In this document: positions 1 through 8,963 of the stretch, one piece after another | Layout: each line of letters opens with the position of its first letter | Numbering within the stretch: the stretch's first letter is position 1 | From: Acidobacteriota bacterium | GTDB taxonomy: Bacteria > Acidobacteriota > Terriglobia > Bryobacterales > Bryobacteraceae | DNA length: 64,000 nt | NCBI GenBank assembly: GCA_025352795.1 | Contig: JANXSF010000088.1 | Location: 1 to 64,000, forward strand | Direction of reading: 5' to 3' | Notes under the pieces: generated by a model | Told to the model about the DNA's origin: nothing | Databases searched by the model: none | The model's input: the letters and a program-made list of their open reading frames with translations, nothing else | Translations under genes and position numbers: made by a program

Positions 1-63
1 GTCGAAGTTCAATTTCGAGGTAAACTGTCCTTGCCATAAAGAATTCTACCGTGGTCTGACTCA

Positions 64-1491
64 CTAAGACAGAATCTTCTTCACCAACTCGCCATGCACA
101 TCGGTCAACCGGAAATCGCGGCCCATGTGACGATACGTAAGTCTTGTGTGATCCATGCCCAATAAATGCAGCATAGTCGCCTGCAAATCGTACACCGAAA
201 CTTTATCTTCCAGGATGCTCAAGCCCAGCGGATCGGTCTTGCCAATCACCTGCCCGCTCTTCACACCGGCACCGGTCATGAAGATGCTGTAGCCATCGGG
301 ATGATGGTCGCGACCAGCGTTATCGGCCTCTTCCGGTCTACGGATTTCAGACATAGGCGTGCGCCCGAATTCCCCGCCCCACACCAGTAACGTATCTTCC
401 AACATGCCGCGCTGCTTCAGATCTTTGATCAACGCCGCAGTGGGTTGGTCGCAAATGCTGGTAGCTGTGCGGATGCCCTTGTTGATGGCCGAATGATGAT
501 CCCAACTGCCTTGCGTCAACAACACAAAACGCACCCCACGTTCCAACAAGCGCCGAGCCAGCAGACAGTTGGTACCGAACTGTTTCGACTCCTTTCGATT
601 AATGCCGTAGGATTCAATGGTTTCCGGCTTCTCTTTGGAAAAGTCCAACAGTTCCGGCGCGTTCATCTGCATGCGATACGCAAGTTCGTACGAGTGCATG
701 CGCGAAGCAATTTCCTGATCGCCAGTGGACGCGTACCGTTCCTGATTCACATCGCGAATCAGATCAAGGCGTGCACGCTGCGAATCGTTGCTGACGCCAT
801 CGGGATTGGATAGATACAAAATCGGATCACCCGAATTTCGAAAAACAGTACCTGCATAGGTGGATGGTAGAAAGCCGTTGGTATAGTTATCGGAACCCGC
901 GCTGGTGCCTGCTCCCGATGCCAGCACCACAAACCCGGGCAGATTTTGCGATTCACTACCCAAGCCATAATTGACCCAAGCGCCCATGGAAGGACGTCCG
1001 CCGATCATGTGACCGCTGAACAAAAACAGTTGGCCAGGATGATGGTTGAACGCTTCGCTGTGCATGGATCGGATCAGGCAAAGGTCATCGGCAGTGCTGC
1101 CAATGTGGGGAAGTAATTCTGAAAGTTCCATTCCGCATTTGCCTTGCGGAGAAAACTGAAAAGGGCTACCCAACACGCTGGCAGTAGGCTTGATGAACGC
1201 TAGCTTCAGATCTTTAGTCATGGAAGGCGGCAATGGTTTACCGTGCCATTTTTGCAATTCAGGCTTCGGATCAAACAAGTCCATCTGACTGGGCGCACCT
1301 TCCATAAACAGGAACACTACGCGCTTGGCCTTGGCCGGAAAATGTGACTTTTTAGGAGCCAATGGATTTGCGATGGACGTGCGACCTTCGGCTTCCAACA
1401 GGTTTGCCAAGGCGATGGTGCCCAGGCCAGCAGCAGTGGATTGAAAGAAGCGTCGGCGTGTTTGGATGGCTTGGAATTGTTGAAATGTCAT
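64..1491 (-). CDS. DUF1501 family protein (secreted, sulfatase-like fold)
   Basis: A 475-residue protein with a Tat-type N-terminus (RRRFFQSTAAG at about residues 12-22, then a short hydrophobic stretch), which predicts export as a folded protein. The body matches the DUF1501 family, an alkaline-phosphatase/sulfatase-like fold common in Planctomycetes, Verrucomicrobia and Acidobacteria; the EGAPSQMDLFDPKP and GGEFGRTP motifs are typical. The biochemical activity of the family is not established. The gene starts 5 bp after the PSD1 cytochrome gene on the same strand, and this pairing is the usual one, so the two probably act together on an unknown substrate outside the cytoplasm. Family assignment is confident; function is not. 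Confidence 0.9.
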   Translation of the reverse strand: MTFQQFQAIQTRRRFFQSTAAGLGTIALANLLEAEGRTSIANPLAPKKSHFPAKAKRVVFLFMEGAPSQMDLFDPKPELQKWHGKPLPPSMTKDLKLAFIKPTASVLGSPFQFSPQGKCGMELSELLPHIGSTADDLCLIRSMHSEAFNHHPGQLFLFSGHMIGGRPSMGAWVNYGLGSESQNLPGFVVLASGAGTSAGSDNYTNGFLPSTYAGTVFRNSGDPILYLSNPDGVSNDSQRARLDLIRDVNQERYASTGDQEIASRMHSYELAYRMQMNAPELLDFSKEKPETIESYGINRKESKQFGTNCLLARRLLERGVRFVLLTQGSWDHHSAINKGIRTATSICDQPTAALIKDLKQRGMLEDTLLVWGGEFGRTPMSEIRRPEEADNAGRDHHPDGYSIFMTGAGVKSGQVIGKTDPLGLSILEDKVSVYDLQATMLHLLGMDHTRLTYRHMGRDFRLTDVHGELVKKILS

Positions 1492-1496
1492 GCGGG

Positions 1497-4070
1497 CTAT
1501 TCTCTTGTGATGAACTCGTCCAGGTTCAAGATGGTGCTGGCGATCAGTGTCCAGGTAGCACGGTCTAAGGGCTCAACCGAGGGCACTTCCCATGGCGCGA
1601 TTTTCTTTAGCGATGCTACGGGTTCTTTGTCGAGAAGTGCTTTTTGCTTGGCGAAGTAGTTGGCAAACAATTGAGCTTCTGCATCACTGGGCAGGCGGTT
1701 CAATGCCTGACGAAAGACATAACCCAACTTGCCTGGGAAGTCCGCCGGACCTTCACTCAGAGTGCGGAAGGCCAGCGCTTGCGCCGCTTCGAAAAACACG
1801 GGATCGTTCAACAAATTGAGTGCTTGCAAAGATGTGTTGGAACGCTCACGGCTGCACGCCGAGGACACACCTTTGGGGGCATCGAAGTTCATCAATTGCG
1901 GATAGGGAGTGGTCCGTAAGAAGGTGATGTACAGCCCACGACGATAGCGATCTGGCCCATCACTCAGCGGCCACGCATTCTTTCGATCCCCATAGCCTAA
2001 CTCCAGAACCCCGTTGGGCATCAGAGGACGAACAGACGGGCCGCCAATGGTTGGATTCAGCAACCCGGAGGCCGTTAGAGCTGCATCGCGCACAGCTTCG
2101 GCAGGTAGGCGAAGGCGCGATTGACGGGCTAGCAAGCGATTTTGCGGATCGACACTTTCCAGATCGGTGCGCGTTTTCGAGGATTGACGGTACGTGGCCG
2201 AAAGAACAATTTCTCGCAAAATGTTTTTCAGGCTCCAATCACTTTGGTAGCGGCTGGCCAGGTAGTCAAGCAATTCGGGATGCGATGGGGCGTCGCCACG
2301 AAGTCCGAAATCGTCCACAGTTTTCACTAAGCCAGTTCCGAAAAGTTCCGCCCAGTAGCGATTGACCACTACGCGCGCCGTTAGTGGATTCTCTTTGCTG
2401 GTGAGCCAATTGGCAAGGTCGGCCCGTGTGGCTTTCTGTTTTCCAAGAGCGGGCAGAAAGGCTGGAACATCGGGATTCACTTCAATTCCAAAGTCTTTAT
2501 AATTGCCCCGAACACGCACGTGACCTTGACGTGGCTGCCGCCTTTCTTCGGTAGAAAGAGCCTGTGTCAGTTGTGGATAATCGCCTTTGAGCTTCTTCAG
2601 TTTTGTATCCAACTGATCTAACTTCAGTTCCTTCCACTTCTTCGATCCCACCGCGAAATGATAGTTGCGAACGAAGTGGGTGGTTAAGACTTCACTTTCC
2701 CAGGGCGTGCGTTGAGCAGGCGGAAGTTGCACTATCTTTCCACCATCGCCATCTTCGGTTAACTTCAAAACGCAATCCCACGCCAAGTCCCAGTCCGTGC
2801 GTTCACCCAGGTGTTTGATGGTGTAGAGAATGTTCTTTTCCCAATCGGCCTGTAGTTCAGCGACGTTGTATTCCTTCAACAACAGTTCGCGTTTCGACTG
2901 ATATTCGGCACGTTTGGCTAAGTATGGACCCAGTTCGCCGGGCATGGGAGAGGGAACGGTAATCTCCTCAATGTTGTCAAAGAAGCCATACATGGCATAG
3001 AAATCTTTCTGCGAAGTGGGGTCGAACTTATGGTCGTGACATTGGGCGCAAGCAACGGTCAAACCCATCCACACGGAACCCACAGTGGCTGCGCGATCCA
3101 GCGTACTTTCAAAACGAAACTGTTCATTGTCGATGCCACCTTCCCGGTTGAACAACGTCATCCGCAGAAATCCGGCAGCGGTGCGTTGTTCAGCAGTGGC
3201 ACCGGGCAACTGATCCCCAGCTAGCTGTTCGCGCGTAAATTGATCGAAGGGCATATCGGCATCCAATGCGTTGATCACCCATTGACGAAAACGCCAGGCA
3301 TAGGGACGAAACCAATCTTTTTCATAGCCGTCGGAATCGGCATAGCGAGCCAGATCAAGCCAATGACGGGCCCAGCGTTCAGCGTAATGTTTGGAACTCA
3401 GCAAACGTTCCACTTGCCGTTCGTAGGCTCCAGACTGCTTGTCGTTTAAGAACTTTTCGGTTTCGGTGGGTGTGGGTGGTAAGCCAATCAGGTCGAAACT
3501 AAGACGACGCAGCAGCGTGATCTGGTCCGCTTCAGGCGACATGGCAATGTTATCTTTTTCAAGTCGCGCAAGTACTAAGCTGTCAATATGGTTCTTGGCC
3601 CATGCCGTGTTGGTTACGGTGGGTACGGCTGGATTACGAATTGGTTGAAAGGCCCAGTGATTGGACTTCGGACGTTCGGCTGCGGCAACGGGAGCAGAAC
3701 CGGCGGGCCACTTGGCACCCTGGTCAATCCAGGCACGCAAGACACCCACTTGATCCACAGAAAGTCGAGCTCCAGCGGGTGGCATCGGGGGGACGCCTTT
3801 CATTCCGGCCACTCGCTGGATAAGCGCGCTGGCTGCGGAATCCCCCGGTTTAATGGACGCACCGCCATAGCCACCTTTGAGGGCAAACTCACCGGCATCC
3901 AGACGCAGTCCGCTGGATTGCAGCTTGGCTCCGTGACAGGGCTGACAGCGAGTTTTAAAAATCGGTTCCACGTCGGACTTGAAGTCAACGGGGTGTTGGG
4001 TGGCGGGCGGCAAATCTTGAGCCGCAAGGTCGCAGGCAAGGAAGGCAACGAAAGCAAAGACGAACCGCAT
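1497..4070 (-). CDS. PSD1 / planctomycete cytochrome c domain protein (DUF1549-DUF1553)
   Basis: 857 residues. A signal peptide (residues 1-18) is followed by a PSCyt1 cytochrome c-like domain with one heme-binding CQPCH motif at residues 42-46. DUF1549 (about 155-365) and DUF1553 (about 545-810) follow, recognisable by ARYADSDGYEKDWFRPYAW and VNRYWAELFGTGLVKTVDDFG. The ATG is preceded by an AGGAG ribosome site. It is the first gene of a two-gene unit with the DUF1501 protein. Proteins of this type are abundant in polysaccharide-degrading soil and marine bacteria and are presumed periplasmic redox or hydrolytic proteins, but no reaction is proven. Confidence 0.9.
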   Translation of the reverse strand: MRFVFAFVAFLACDLAAQDLPPATQHPVDFKSDVEPIFKTRCQPCHGAKLQSSGLRLDAGEFALKGGYGGASIKPGDSAASALIQRVAGMKGVPPMPPAGARLSVDQVGVLRAWIDQGAKWPAGSAPVAAAERPKSNHWAFQPIRNPAVPTVTNTAWAKNHIDSLVLARLEKDNIAMSPEADQITLLRRLSFDLIGLPPTPTETEKFLNDKQSGAYERQVERLLSSKHYAERWARHWLDLARYADSDGYEKDWFRPYAWRFRQWVINALDADMPFDQFTREQLAGDQLPGATAEQRTAAGFLRMTLFNREGGIDNEQFRFESTLDRAATVGSVWMGLTVACAQCHDHKFDPTSQKDFYAMYGFFDNIEEITVPSPMPGELGPYLAKRAEYQSKRELLLKEYNVAELQADWEKNILYTIKHLGERTDWDLAWDCVLKLTEDGDGGKIVQLPPAQRTPWESEVLTTHFVRNYHFAVGSKKWKELKLDQLDTKLKKLKGDYPQLTQALSTEERRQPRQGHVRVRGNYKDFGIEVNPDVPAFLPALGKQKATRADLANWLTSKENPLTARVVVNRYWAELFGTGLVKTVDDFGLRGDAPSHPELLDYLASRYQSDWSLKNILREIVLSATYRQSSKTRTDLESVDPQNRLLARQSRLRLPAEAVRDAALTASGLLNPTIGGPSVRPLMPNGVLELGYGDRKNAWPLSDGPDRYRRGLYITFLRTTPYPQLMNFDAPKGVSSACSRERSNTSLQALNLLNDPVFFEAAQALAFRTLSEGPADFPGKLGYVFRQALNRLPSDAEAQLFANYFAKQKALLDKEPVASLKKIAPWEVPSVEPLDRATWTLIASTILNLDEFITRE

Positions 4071-4137
4071 CGGTCTCCTAAAAGTGGTGCTACTTTTACT
4101 GTATACCCAGACCAGCTAGAATCGAAATTGAGGTGTT

Positions 4138-4749
4138 ATGCCAACAACACTAACAGCACCAGAGCAAGGGACCGCGCCCATGGATCCCCAGCGCAAGGTG
4201 TGGACCAGGACTGAATGCGACCTGCTGGATCAGGCGGGTGTAATTGACCAGCAGCGTTTAGAACTGGTGGAAGGGGAATTGATCAACAAAATGGGCAAAA
4301 AGCGTCCCCAAGTGAATGCGCTGGGTTTAATGATGGGTTGGCTGAACAAAGTGTTTGGAGATCGGTTTATCCTTCAGGAAGCGCCGATTGACGTTTTTCC
4401 TGAGGACAATCCAACCAACGAACCTGAGCCCGAGGCGGTTGTCTTAAAGAGACCATTTCCAGAATTCCTTAAGGCAAATCCCAAGCCTCAAGATTTGAAT
4501 CTGGTGATTGAAGTTGCCGATACCAGCCTGTATTTCGATCTAACCAAGAAAGCGGAATTGTACGCCAGAGCGGAGATTATAGAGTATTGGGTGCTGGATG
4601 TTTCCGAACGTCGTCGCATGTTTGTGCATCGCGAACCACGCGATGGCAAGTATCAATCGGTAAAGGAATATACAGCGCAGGAGCGCGTTTCGCCGCTGGC
4701 GGCATCGGATGCACAGTTTTTTGTTGGTTCGGCGTTCGCGGGAGAATAA
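4138..4749 (+). CDS. Uma2 family (DUF820) restriction-endonuclease-fold protein
   Basis: 203 residues, matching the Uma2/DUF820 family of PD-(D/E)XK-fold proteins by LELVEGELINKM near residue 40, LVIEVADTSL near 122 and KAELYARAEIIEYWVLD near 140. The conserved Glu-x-Glu-Val and Lys of the nuclease core are present. The usual EPDxxV motif reads EPEAVV here, so the expected catalytic Asp is Glu. The family is found in large copy number in Cyanobacteria, Acidobacteria and Planctomycetes, and its substrate is unknown. It is divergent from the PSD1 gene across 67 bp, and the next gene begins 8 bp downstream. Confidence 0.85.
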   Translation: MPTTLTAPEQGTAPMDPQRKVWTRTECDLLDQAGVIDQQRLELVEGELINKMGKKRPQVNALGLMMGWLNKVFGDRFILQEAPIDVFPEDNPTNEPEPEAVVLKRPFPEFLKANPKPQDLNLVIEVADTSLYFDLTKKAELYARAEIIEYWVLDVSERRRMFVHREPRDGKYQSVKEYTAQERVSPLAASDAQFFVGSAFAGE

Positions 4750-4757
4750 ACAGAAAC

Positions 4758-5840
4758 ATGCCACGTCCCCCATTGGCTCTCTACCTTTTCGCCCTTAGCA
4801 TTTTCAGCGCATTCGCTATAGACCGCGCGGAGTTCATCCGCATGGTGACGGAGTTTTCTGAACCCGACGGGTACTTTGACACCGACAATCTGATCTCCAA
4901 CGAAACCACTTATCTGGACGCGGCAAGCGCCTTGCGGGAATTGCGCAAGCCGGGGGGCGTTTACTTGGGCGTCGGGCCTGATCAAAACTTTTCCTATATG
5001 GAGCACCTTCGCCCACAGGTTGCCTTTATGGTGGATATTCGACGTGGGAATCTGCTGGAACACATGCTGTTCCGTGCGCTGTTTGAACAATCACGGAATC
5101 GCATGGAGTATCTGTGTTTATTGCTCGGGAAGGCCGTCCCTGCGAATCTGAAGGAATGGAACGATGCGTCGATTCGTAAAATAGTTGAGTACATTGATTC
5201 AGCACGACCAAGTAAGGAACTGTTTGAAAGCGAATCCGCCGAAGTGCAAATGCGCATTCTGGGATTGGGCTTGAAGCTGACCCAAGAAGACCTGAGCACC
5301 ATTAGTGGACTCCACCAACGTTTCTTCGCCGATGGGCTGGACCTGCGCTTCAACACCCATGGGCGAGCGCCGCAACCTTACTATCCAAAATTTCGGGATC
5401 TGATTGTTGCCACTGGCACTTCCGGCAAGCCGGAAAGTTATCTGGCCACCGAAGAGAGTTTTCAATTCGTCAAGCAAATGCAGGAAGAGAATCGCGTAGT
5501 TCCTGTGATTGCCAATCTGGCTGGACCCAAGGCGCTGCGGCAGATCGCCGGATATGCCAAGGGGCGTAAGCTGACGATTCGAGCTTTTTATGTTTCCAAC
5601 GTGGAGCAATATCTAAGCCGCAATGGGGACCTGGAAAAGTTTGCGGAGAACGTGAAGGCACTTCCGCACGACGCGAGCAGCATTCTTATCCGCAGCATTT
5701 TTGGCGGCTTCACTCGAAGGTCCTACAGCGAACAGTTGATTCAACGGATGGAGAGCTTCGTTGCTGGATGGGATAGCGGCAAGCTTGGTTCGTACCAACA
5801 GATTGTGCGAGCCAGCCAGGCCGCTACTTTGACGCAGTAG
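4758..5840 (+). CDS. LIC_10091-like protein, putative exported
   Basis: 360 residues from the ATG at 4758; the open frame extends further upstream, but this start places a hydrophobic signal-like segment (residues 5-20, ending AFA) at the N-terminus. Motifs FSEPDGYFDTDNLISNE, YLGVGPDQNFSYMEHLRP and FMVDIRRGNLLEHMLFRALF resemble the LIC_10091 family, known from structural genomics as a Rossmann-like, methyltransferase-type fold without a defined activity. That family call is from memory of the motifs, not a search. The gene follows Uma2 by 8 bp and its 3' end overlaps the convergent BON-like gene by 17 bp. Confidence 0.7.
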   Translation: MPRPPLALYLFALSIFSAFAIDRAEFIRMVTEFSEPDGYFDTDNLISNETTYLDAASALRELRKPGGVYLGVGPDQNFSYMEHLRPQVAFMVDIRRGNLLEHMLFRALFEQSRNRMEYLCLLLGKAVPANLKEWNDASIRKIVEYIDSARPSKELFESESAEVQMRILGLGLKLTQEDLSTISGLHQRFFADGLDLRFNTHGRAPQPYYPKFRDLIVATGTSGKPESYLATEESFQFVKQMQEENRVVPVIANLAGPKALRQIAGYAKGRKLTIRAFYVSNVEQYLSRNGDLEKFAENVKALPHDASSILIRSIFGGFTRRSYSEQLIQRMESFVAGWDSGKLGSYQQIVRASQAATLTQ

Positions 5841-6237
5841 TACGGGGCTCGCTACGCACCACTTGAGCCCGACGGCGACCCTTCTCTAAATTGGCGGCGG
5901 ACTTGGCCCTTGCCGCATCGCTGATCTGTATATTGTTGACGACAGCACGGGCACCAGCGGCACGGGCCATGCGCGTTGCCGAGCCTTTGTGCTGCACCAC
6001 ATTGGCATTCCCTTCCCAAGTGACAATGCCGCCGCTGACCTTGTAACGGAACCCGTTCTTGCCGATTTTAGATCGTGCAAGCCGCTCCTTGATCGATGCA
6101 GAAATGGCCGCGTCAGTAGCAAGCGGCGCGGTGCCAATGCCGCGCTTATGGGTGGCAGGCGCAGGCGGATTCGCCGCTTGGGCAGTGCCAATCGGCAGAC
6201 AGAAAGTCAGTAACAGAAGGGCGGTAATGGTCCTCAT
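5824..6237 (-). CDS. secreted BON-domain-like protein
   Basis: 137 residues from the ATG at 6237, chosen because MRTITALLLLTFCLPIGTAQA is a clear signal peptide; the frame is open further upstream without signs of coding. The body (about residues 38-110: KERLARSKIG, YKVSGGIVTWEGNANV, HKGSATRMARAAGARAVVNNIQIS) has the pattern of a BON domain, a roughly 60-residue periplasmic alpha/beta fold thought to bind membranes or ligands. The C-terminus is basic. It converges on the LIC_10091-like gene with a 17-bp overlap. Confidence 0.75.
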   Translation of the reverse strand: MRTITALLLLTFCLPIGTAQAANPPAPATHKRGIGTAPLATDAAISASIKERLARSKIGKNGFRYKVSGGIVTWEGNANVVQHKGSATRMARAAGARAVVNNIQISDAARAKSAANLEKGRRRAQVVRSEPRTTASK

Positions 6238-6370
6238 GTAAGGTATAGTGCAAATCCGTCGGGAAAATTCGCAGGTTTTGTTGAGGTAATTTGGGGGGGT
6301 ACTGTGTTTTGCCGTAAGACATTTGTGGGCTTGGCGAGTTGGCTGATCCTCAATGCAGCATACTGATATC

Positions 6371-6517
6371 ATGTTGAAATTGATCGCAACTTCGGCTCAA
6401 CCGGATGGGCCAGTGCAATTAGGCGAGATGGAAATCGACGAGTGTGAGGCTGGTGATTTGCGGAATCGTCTAACCACTTTTGCACAGGATTGGGATGCGC
6501 CGGAAATTAATGTATAA
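6371..6517 (+). CDS. small ORF, possible antitoxin-like remnant
   Basis: A 48-residue frame ending RLTTFAQDWDAPEINV then TAA. The composition (acidic, with an FAxDWDxPE stretch) resembles the C-terminal part of short antitoxin-type proteins seen in soil bacteria, where a Tyr-Asp-Glu-Leu often follows; here the codon after Val is TAA and the next codons read Asp-Glu-Leu, so a Tyr codon may have become a stop. No toxin gene follows. No good ribosome site is visible. This is a weak call based on remembered sequence patterns. Confidence 0.3.
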   Translation: MLKLIATSAQPDGPVQLGEMEIDECEAGDLRNRLTTFAQDWDAPEINV

Positions 6518-6591
6518 GATGAATTGTCGTCGCGGTGACGGAGCTTTCCCAAAACTACGGGCACAATTCGGCATTTAGTGAAATCGGACTT

Positions 6592-6717
6592 CCGGCTGTC
6601 TTTTTGCCTTCGTCTCTTCGCCACCCACCACGATGGCATTGCTGACTCACAGCAGCCACTTTTCGGTCACCACAACCGAGGGAGTGCAAAGAGTTAGTTG
6701 AACTGAAAGACAGCCGG
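6592..6717. repeat. 12-bp perfect inverted repeat around 102 bp
   Basis: CCGGCTGTCTTT at 6592-6603 is exactly complemented by AAAGACAGCCGG at 6706-6717. The enclosed 102 bp have no coding signature. It could be the ends of a small non-autonomous element or the base stem of a structured RNA; no flanking target-site duplication was evident. Confidence 0.5.
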
Positions 6718-6824
6718 TCGTCACTGAAACAAACACAGGATGCCGCGCGCGGACTTACTGTTTGAGAAGACCGACGGCTGGGATGAAGATCCCGTTGCTA
6801 AGAGGACGCGTTAAACTGAAATCC

Positions 6825-7793
6825 ATGAAGGCTTTGTTGCAATTCAGGTTGATCTTGATATGGATAGTGATACCGATTTTTATTGTCTTAATGACCCTTG
6901 TGGTACCGCCCTTCATGGTAGAGTGCACGATCACTCACTACCGCTCCCTCTCGCCAGGCGACCATTACTTGACAGTCAAGGATTACGCCGAACAGGTAGA
7001 CAAGAACCGGGCAACTTTCTTGCAAATGTTGGGAGGTTTGGCTTTCCTATTTGGTGCCTACTGGACTGCACAGAATTACCAACTGGCTCGCAAAGGTGGA
7101 AACGTTGATCGTTTCATGAAGGCCGTGGATCAGTTGGGTGCCGTTGATAAAGATGGAAAGCCGATTATCGAGGTAAGGGTCGGAGCCATCTATTCGCTGA
7201 ATGCCTTGATCCGTGACTCCGAAGAAGAATATTGGAATAGCATTGAAACATTGTGCGCCTTCGTGCGTTTCCGAAAGTGGGATGGCGGTGTATCTAAAGT
7301 TGATGGGGCCGTTCACCCACCTGCCGATCTGCAAGCGGCACTTTACACCCTCGCGTTCCGTGGGAACCGGTGGGAGGACAAGTCGCGACTTGACCTCTCA
7401 AACGCCGACTTAAGAGGAGCCTACTTTGTAAGATCTGGAGACGACGATGCAGGTGCAAAATTGAGCAAGTGTTATTTTTGGGGTGCCGATCTTCGGGGGG
7501 CATATCTATCTCAAGCCGATATGCAAAACTGCCATCTTGAAGGGGCGGACCTCAGAGACGCAATCTTAGATGGCGCAAATTTCAAAGGGGCAAACCTCCA
7601 AGATACCGACGTTCGAGGTCTCATCTTAAGCGACTCCAAGAACCTGACTGTTGAGCAACTTACTGCCGCTATAGGTGATAAACATACGAAACTTCCCGAG
7701 GGGATAACCATTCCACCAAGCTGGTTTTTGCCAGACGGCGGTAAGCCAACACGCAGCCCGATATGGAAGCCAGACAGCAAATCGCAGAGTTAA
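6825..7793 (+). CDS. membrane-anchored pentapeptide-repeat protein
   Basis: About 322 residues from the ATG at 6825; in-frame ATG 6783 and TTG 6762 are alternatives. Two hydrophobic segments (about residues 7-30 and 66-84, the second with LGGLAFLFGAYWTAQNYQL) suggest a membrane-anchored N-terminus. A middle region contains EVRVGAIYSLNALIRDSEEEYW, seen in proteins that join this module to pentapeptide repeats. Pentapeptide A(D/N)LxG repeats follow (ADLRGAYL, ADMQNCHL, ADLRDAIL, ANFKGANL), expected to form a right-handed quadrilateral beta-helix. Function is unknown. It lies alone in accessory-looking DNA. Confidence 0.85.
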   Translation: MKALLQFRLILIWIVIPIFIVLMTLVVPPFMVECTITHYRSLSPGDHYLTVKDYAEQVDKNRATFLQMLGGLAFLFGAYWTAQNYQLARKGGNVDRFMKAVDQLGAVDKDGKPIIEVRVGAIYSLNALIRDSEEEYWNSIETLCAFVRFRKWDGGVSKVDGAVHPPADLQAALYTLAFRGNRWEDKSRLDLSNADLRGAYFVRSGDDDAGAKLSKCYFWGADLRGAYLSQADMQNCHLEGADLRDAILDGANFKGANLQDTDVRGLILSDSKNLTVEQLTAAIGDKHTKLPEGITIPPSWFLPDGGKPTRSPIWKPDSKSQS

Positions 7794-7832
7794 CCATCTA
7801 CTCTGGTCCTTCTGGCCTAGATTCCGAAGTTA

Positions 7833-7861
7833 GTGGGACGGGCTTCCCAGCCTGTTCTTCC
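7833..7861. repeat. imperfect hairpin repeat, GTGGGAC...GGC type
   Basis: A GTGGGACGGGCTTCCCAGCC core with partial self-complementarity. It resembles the elements at 7911-7935 and 53671-53695 and belongs to a family of short hairpin repeats I recognise from Solibacter-type genomes. It lies downstream of the pentapeptide gene and could act as a transcription terminator. Confidence 0.45.
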
Positions 7862-7910
7862 GAACGACGCAGCTTTATGGAATTCAAGAATTGAATCAGA
7901 AAACTGAAAA

Positions 7911-7935
7911 GGACAAGCCAGGAGGCATGTCCCAC
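7911..7935. repeat. imperfect hairpin repeat, inverted relative to 7833
   Basis: GGACAAGCCAGGAGGCATGT followed by CCCAC. Read on the other strand it is a variant of the 7833 and 53671 elements. It sits 28 bp beyond the end of the TIGR03435 gene, in terminator position for that gene. Confidence 0.45.
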
Positions 7936-7962
7936 CCAAACGCCGTTGATCGTGAGTTTAGC

Positions 7963-8695
7963 TCAATTCTCTGTGGGCACTCGCTGACACCTGTCGATTA
8001 CCAGCATCTGTAGGGGCACTTTCTTGGATTCGAGCTTCAGACCCAGTTGTTCCTGTACTGCGGTTAAAGATCGACGGGAGTGAAGAATCCGCACTCTCTG
8101 GAGGCGCGAAACTCAAATCAAAATCGAAGGTTCCCTTCATACCAGTCCTGTCCACCACCGGCGCGCCGAGCGGTCGCCCCAGCATAGAGGCAAGAACGAC
8201 CATGTCGGTGGCGCGCCCGATAATTCTGCCTCGAAACGTCGCTGCCTGCCCTGCGCGTGAGGCTTCGCTTGCGTGTAGCTTTGCCCCGTCCTTTCCCTTA
8301 ACAAGGGCGTACCCTGAGACAGTCTTCGTCTCCCGGTGCGTGACAAGCCCAAAACGTTCGGCGAGAAGCGACACAAGCATTGACTTCAGTCTCTCGGAAG
8401 TAAGTGTCCCCCCTTCCGGTCTAGCTGCAACGTCGTATTGCTCACTTCCCAGCAGTCCCTCTCGGAAAATCTGTTTTTCGTCGACCTCGTAGGCCATCTG
8501 AACCAGGATTTTGAGTGGAATGTTCGTCGCCGTAAAGGTAGTACCGCCGGAGTCGCTCCACGACGGTTTTCCAGCGCTGCTAGACGGGCTGACCCTTACA
8601 GATGCCACTTCGAACCTTTCGGTTGTCTGACCCTCAGTCGCGCAAGCGATCACCAGCGCAAGCGCGATCACGGAATTTGGAGCCGTTCCCCGCAT
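7963..8695 (-). pseudogene. TIGR03435 soil-associated protein, frameshifted near its C-terminus
   Basis: The frame from ATG 8695 gives a signal peptide and a TIGR03435-type body (FEVASVRVSP, ILVQMAYEV, QYDVAARPEG, LLAERFGLVTHRETKTVSGYALV, PVVDRTGMKGTFDFDLSF). After SLPSIF it runs into an atypical tail ending at 7958. Dropping one base at about 8065 restores the family ending: TAVQEQLGLKLESKKVP, then LQMLVIDRCQRVPTEN and a TGA at 7963-7965. The ancestral protein was therefore about 243 residues with the standard C-terminus. It is a recent +1 frameshift, a sequencing error, or a tolerated tail change. The family is greatly expanded in Solibacter and has no known function. Confidence 0.85.
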
Positions 8696-8963
8696 ACAAT
8701 TCTCCCCAATTGATTCTATGAGGTGGACCCCATCGGTTGGACAGAAAAACAGGCGTCCTTAGATGGACGAGCGGTGGTAACTGTGGGGCGGCTGTGAGGC
8801 CGCCATCCACTCCGGACTTGCATCGGCCGCTCGAGTTCCATCCCTGGAGAGCTCTTTCCTCCGTGCAAGCAACACGATTGTACTGTAGTGGCGGAAAAAT
8901 ACAAGAGAAAAGTTCGTGTACCGCGCCATCCACTCTGGTGCAAGGCGTAAAATCCCAGGGGGT
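8696..8963. other. intergenic stretch with no supported gene
   Basis: 268 bp between the TIGR03435 gene and the transposase tail. It holds short repeated phrases (GCCATCCACTC occurs near 8801 and 8927) and a GGTGGACCCCATCGGTTGGACA stretch that could be an old insertion-sequence end. No intact reading frame or RNA gene is evident. Confidence 0.5.

Larger units (their letters stand above)
6238..6824. other. gene-poor stretch with one possible small ORF and a 12-bp inverted repeat
   Basis: About 590 bp with no clear gene. It holds a possible 48-codon reading frame (6371-6517, listed separately) and a perfect 12-bp inverted repeat (CCGGCTGTCTTT at 6592-6603, complement at 6706-6717) around 102 bp. 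No transposase, tRNA or riboswitch motif was recognised. The long antisense frame at 6397-6639 shows no family motif and is not supported. Confidence 0.6.

Noticed and set aside
3588-4214. 208-codon plus-strand frame across the PSD1 gene start
   Set aside because: Antisense to a conserved gene, low-complexity composition, no motif, and it overlaps the Uma2 start.
4653-5090. minus-strand 145-codon frame opposite the LIC_10091-like gene
   Set aside because: No motif, and the sense strand is coding with a signal peptide and family pattern.
8716-8943. short minus-strand frame between the TIGR03435 gene and the transposase tail
   Set aside because: No homology-type motif, no ribosome site; treated as noncoding.
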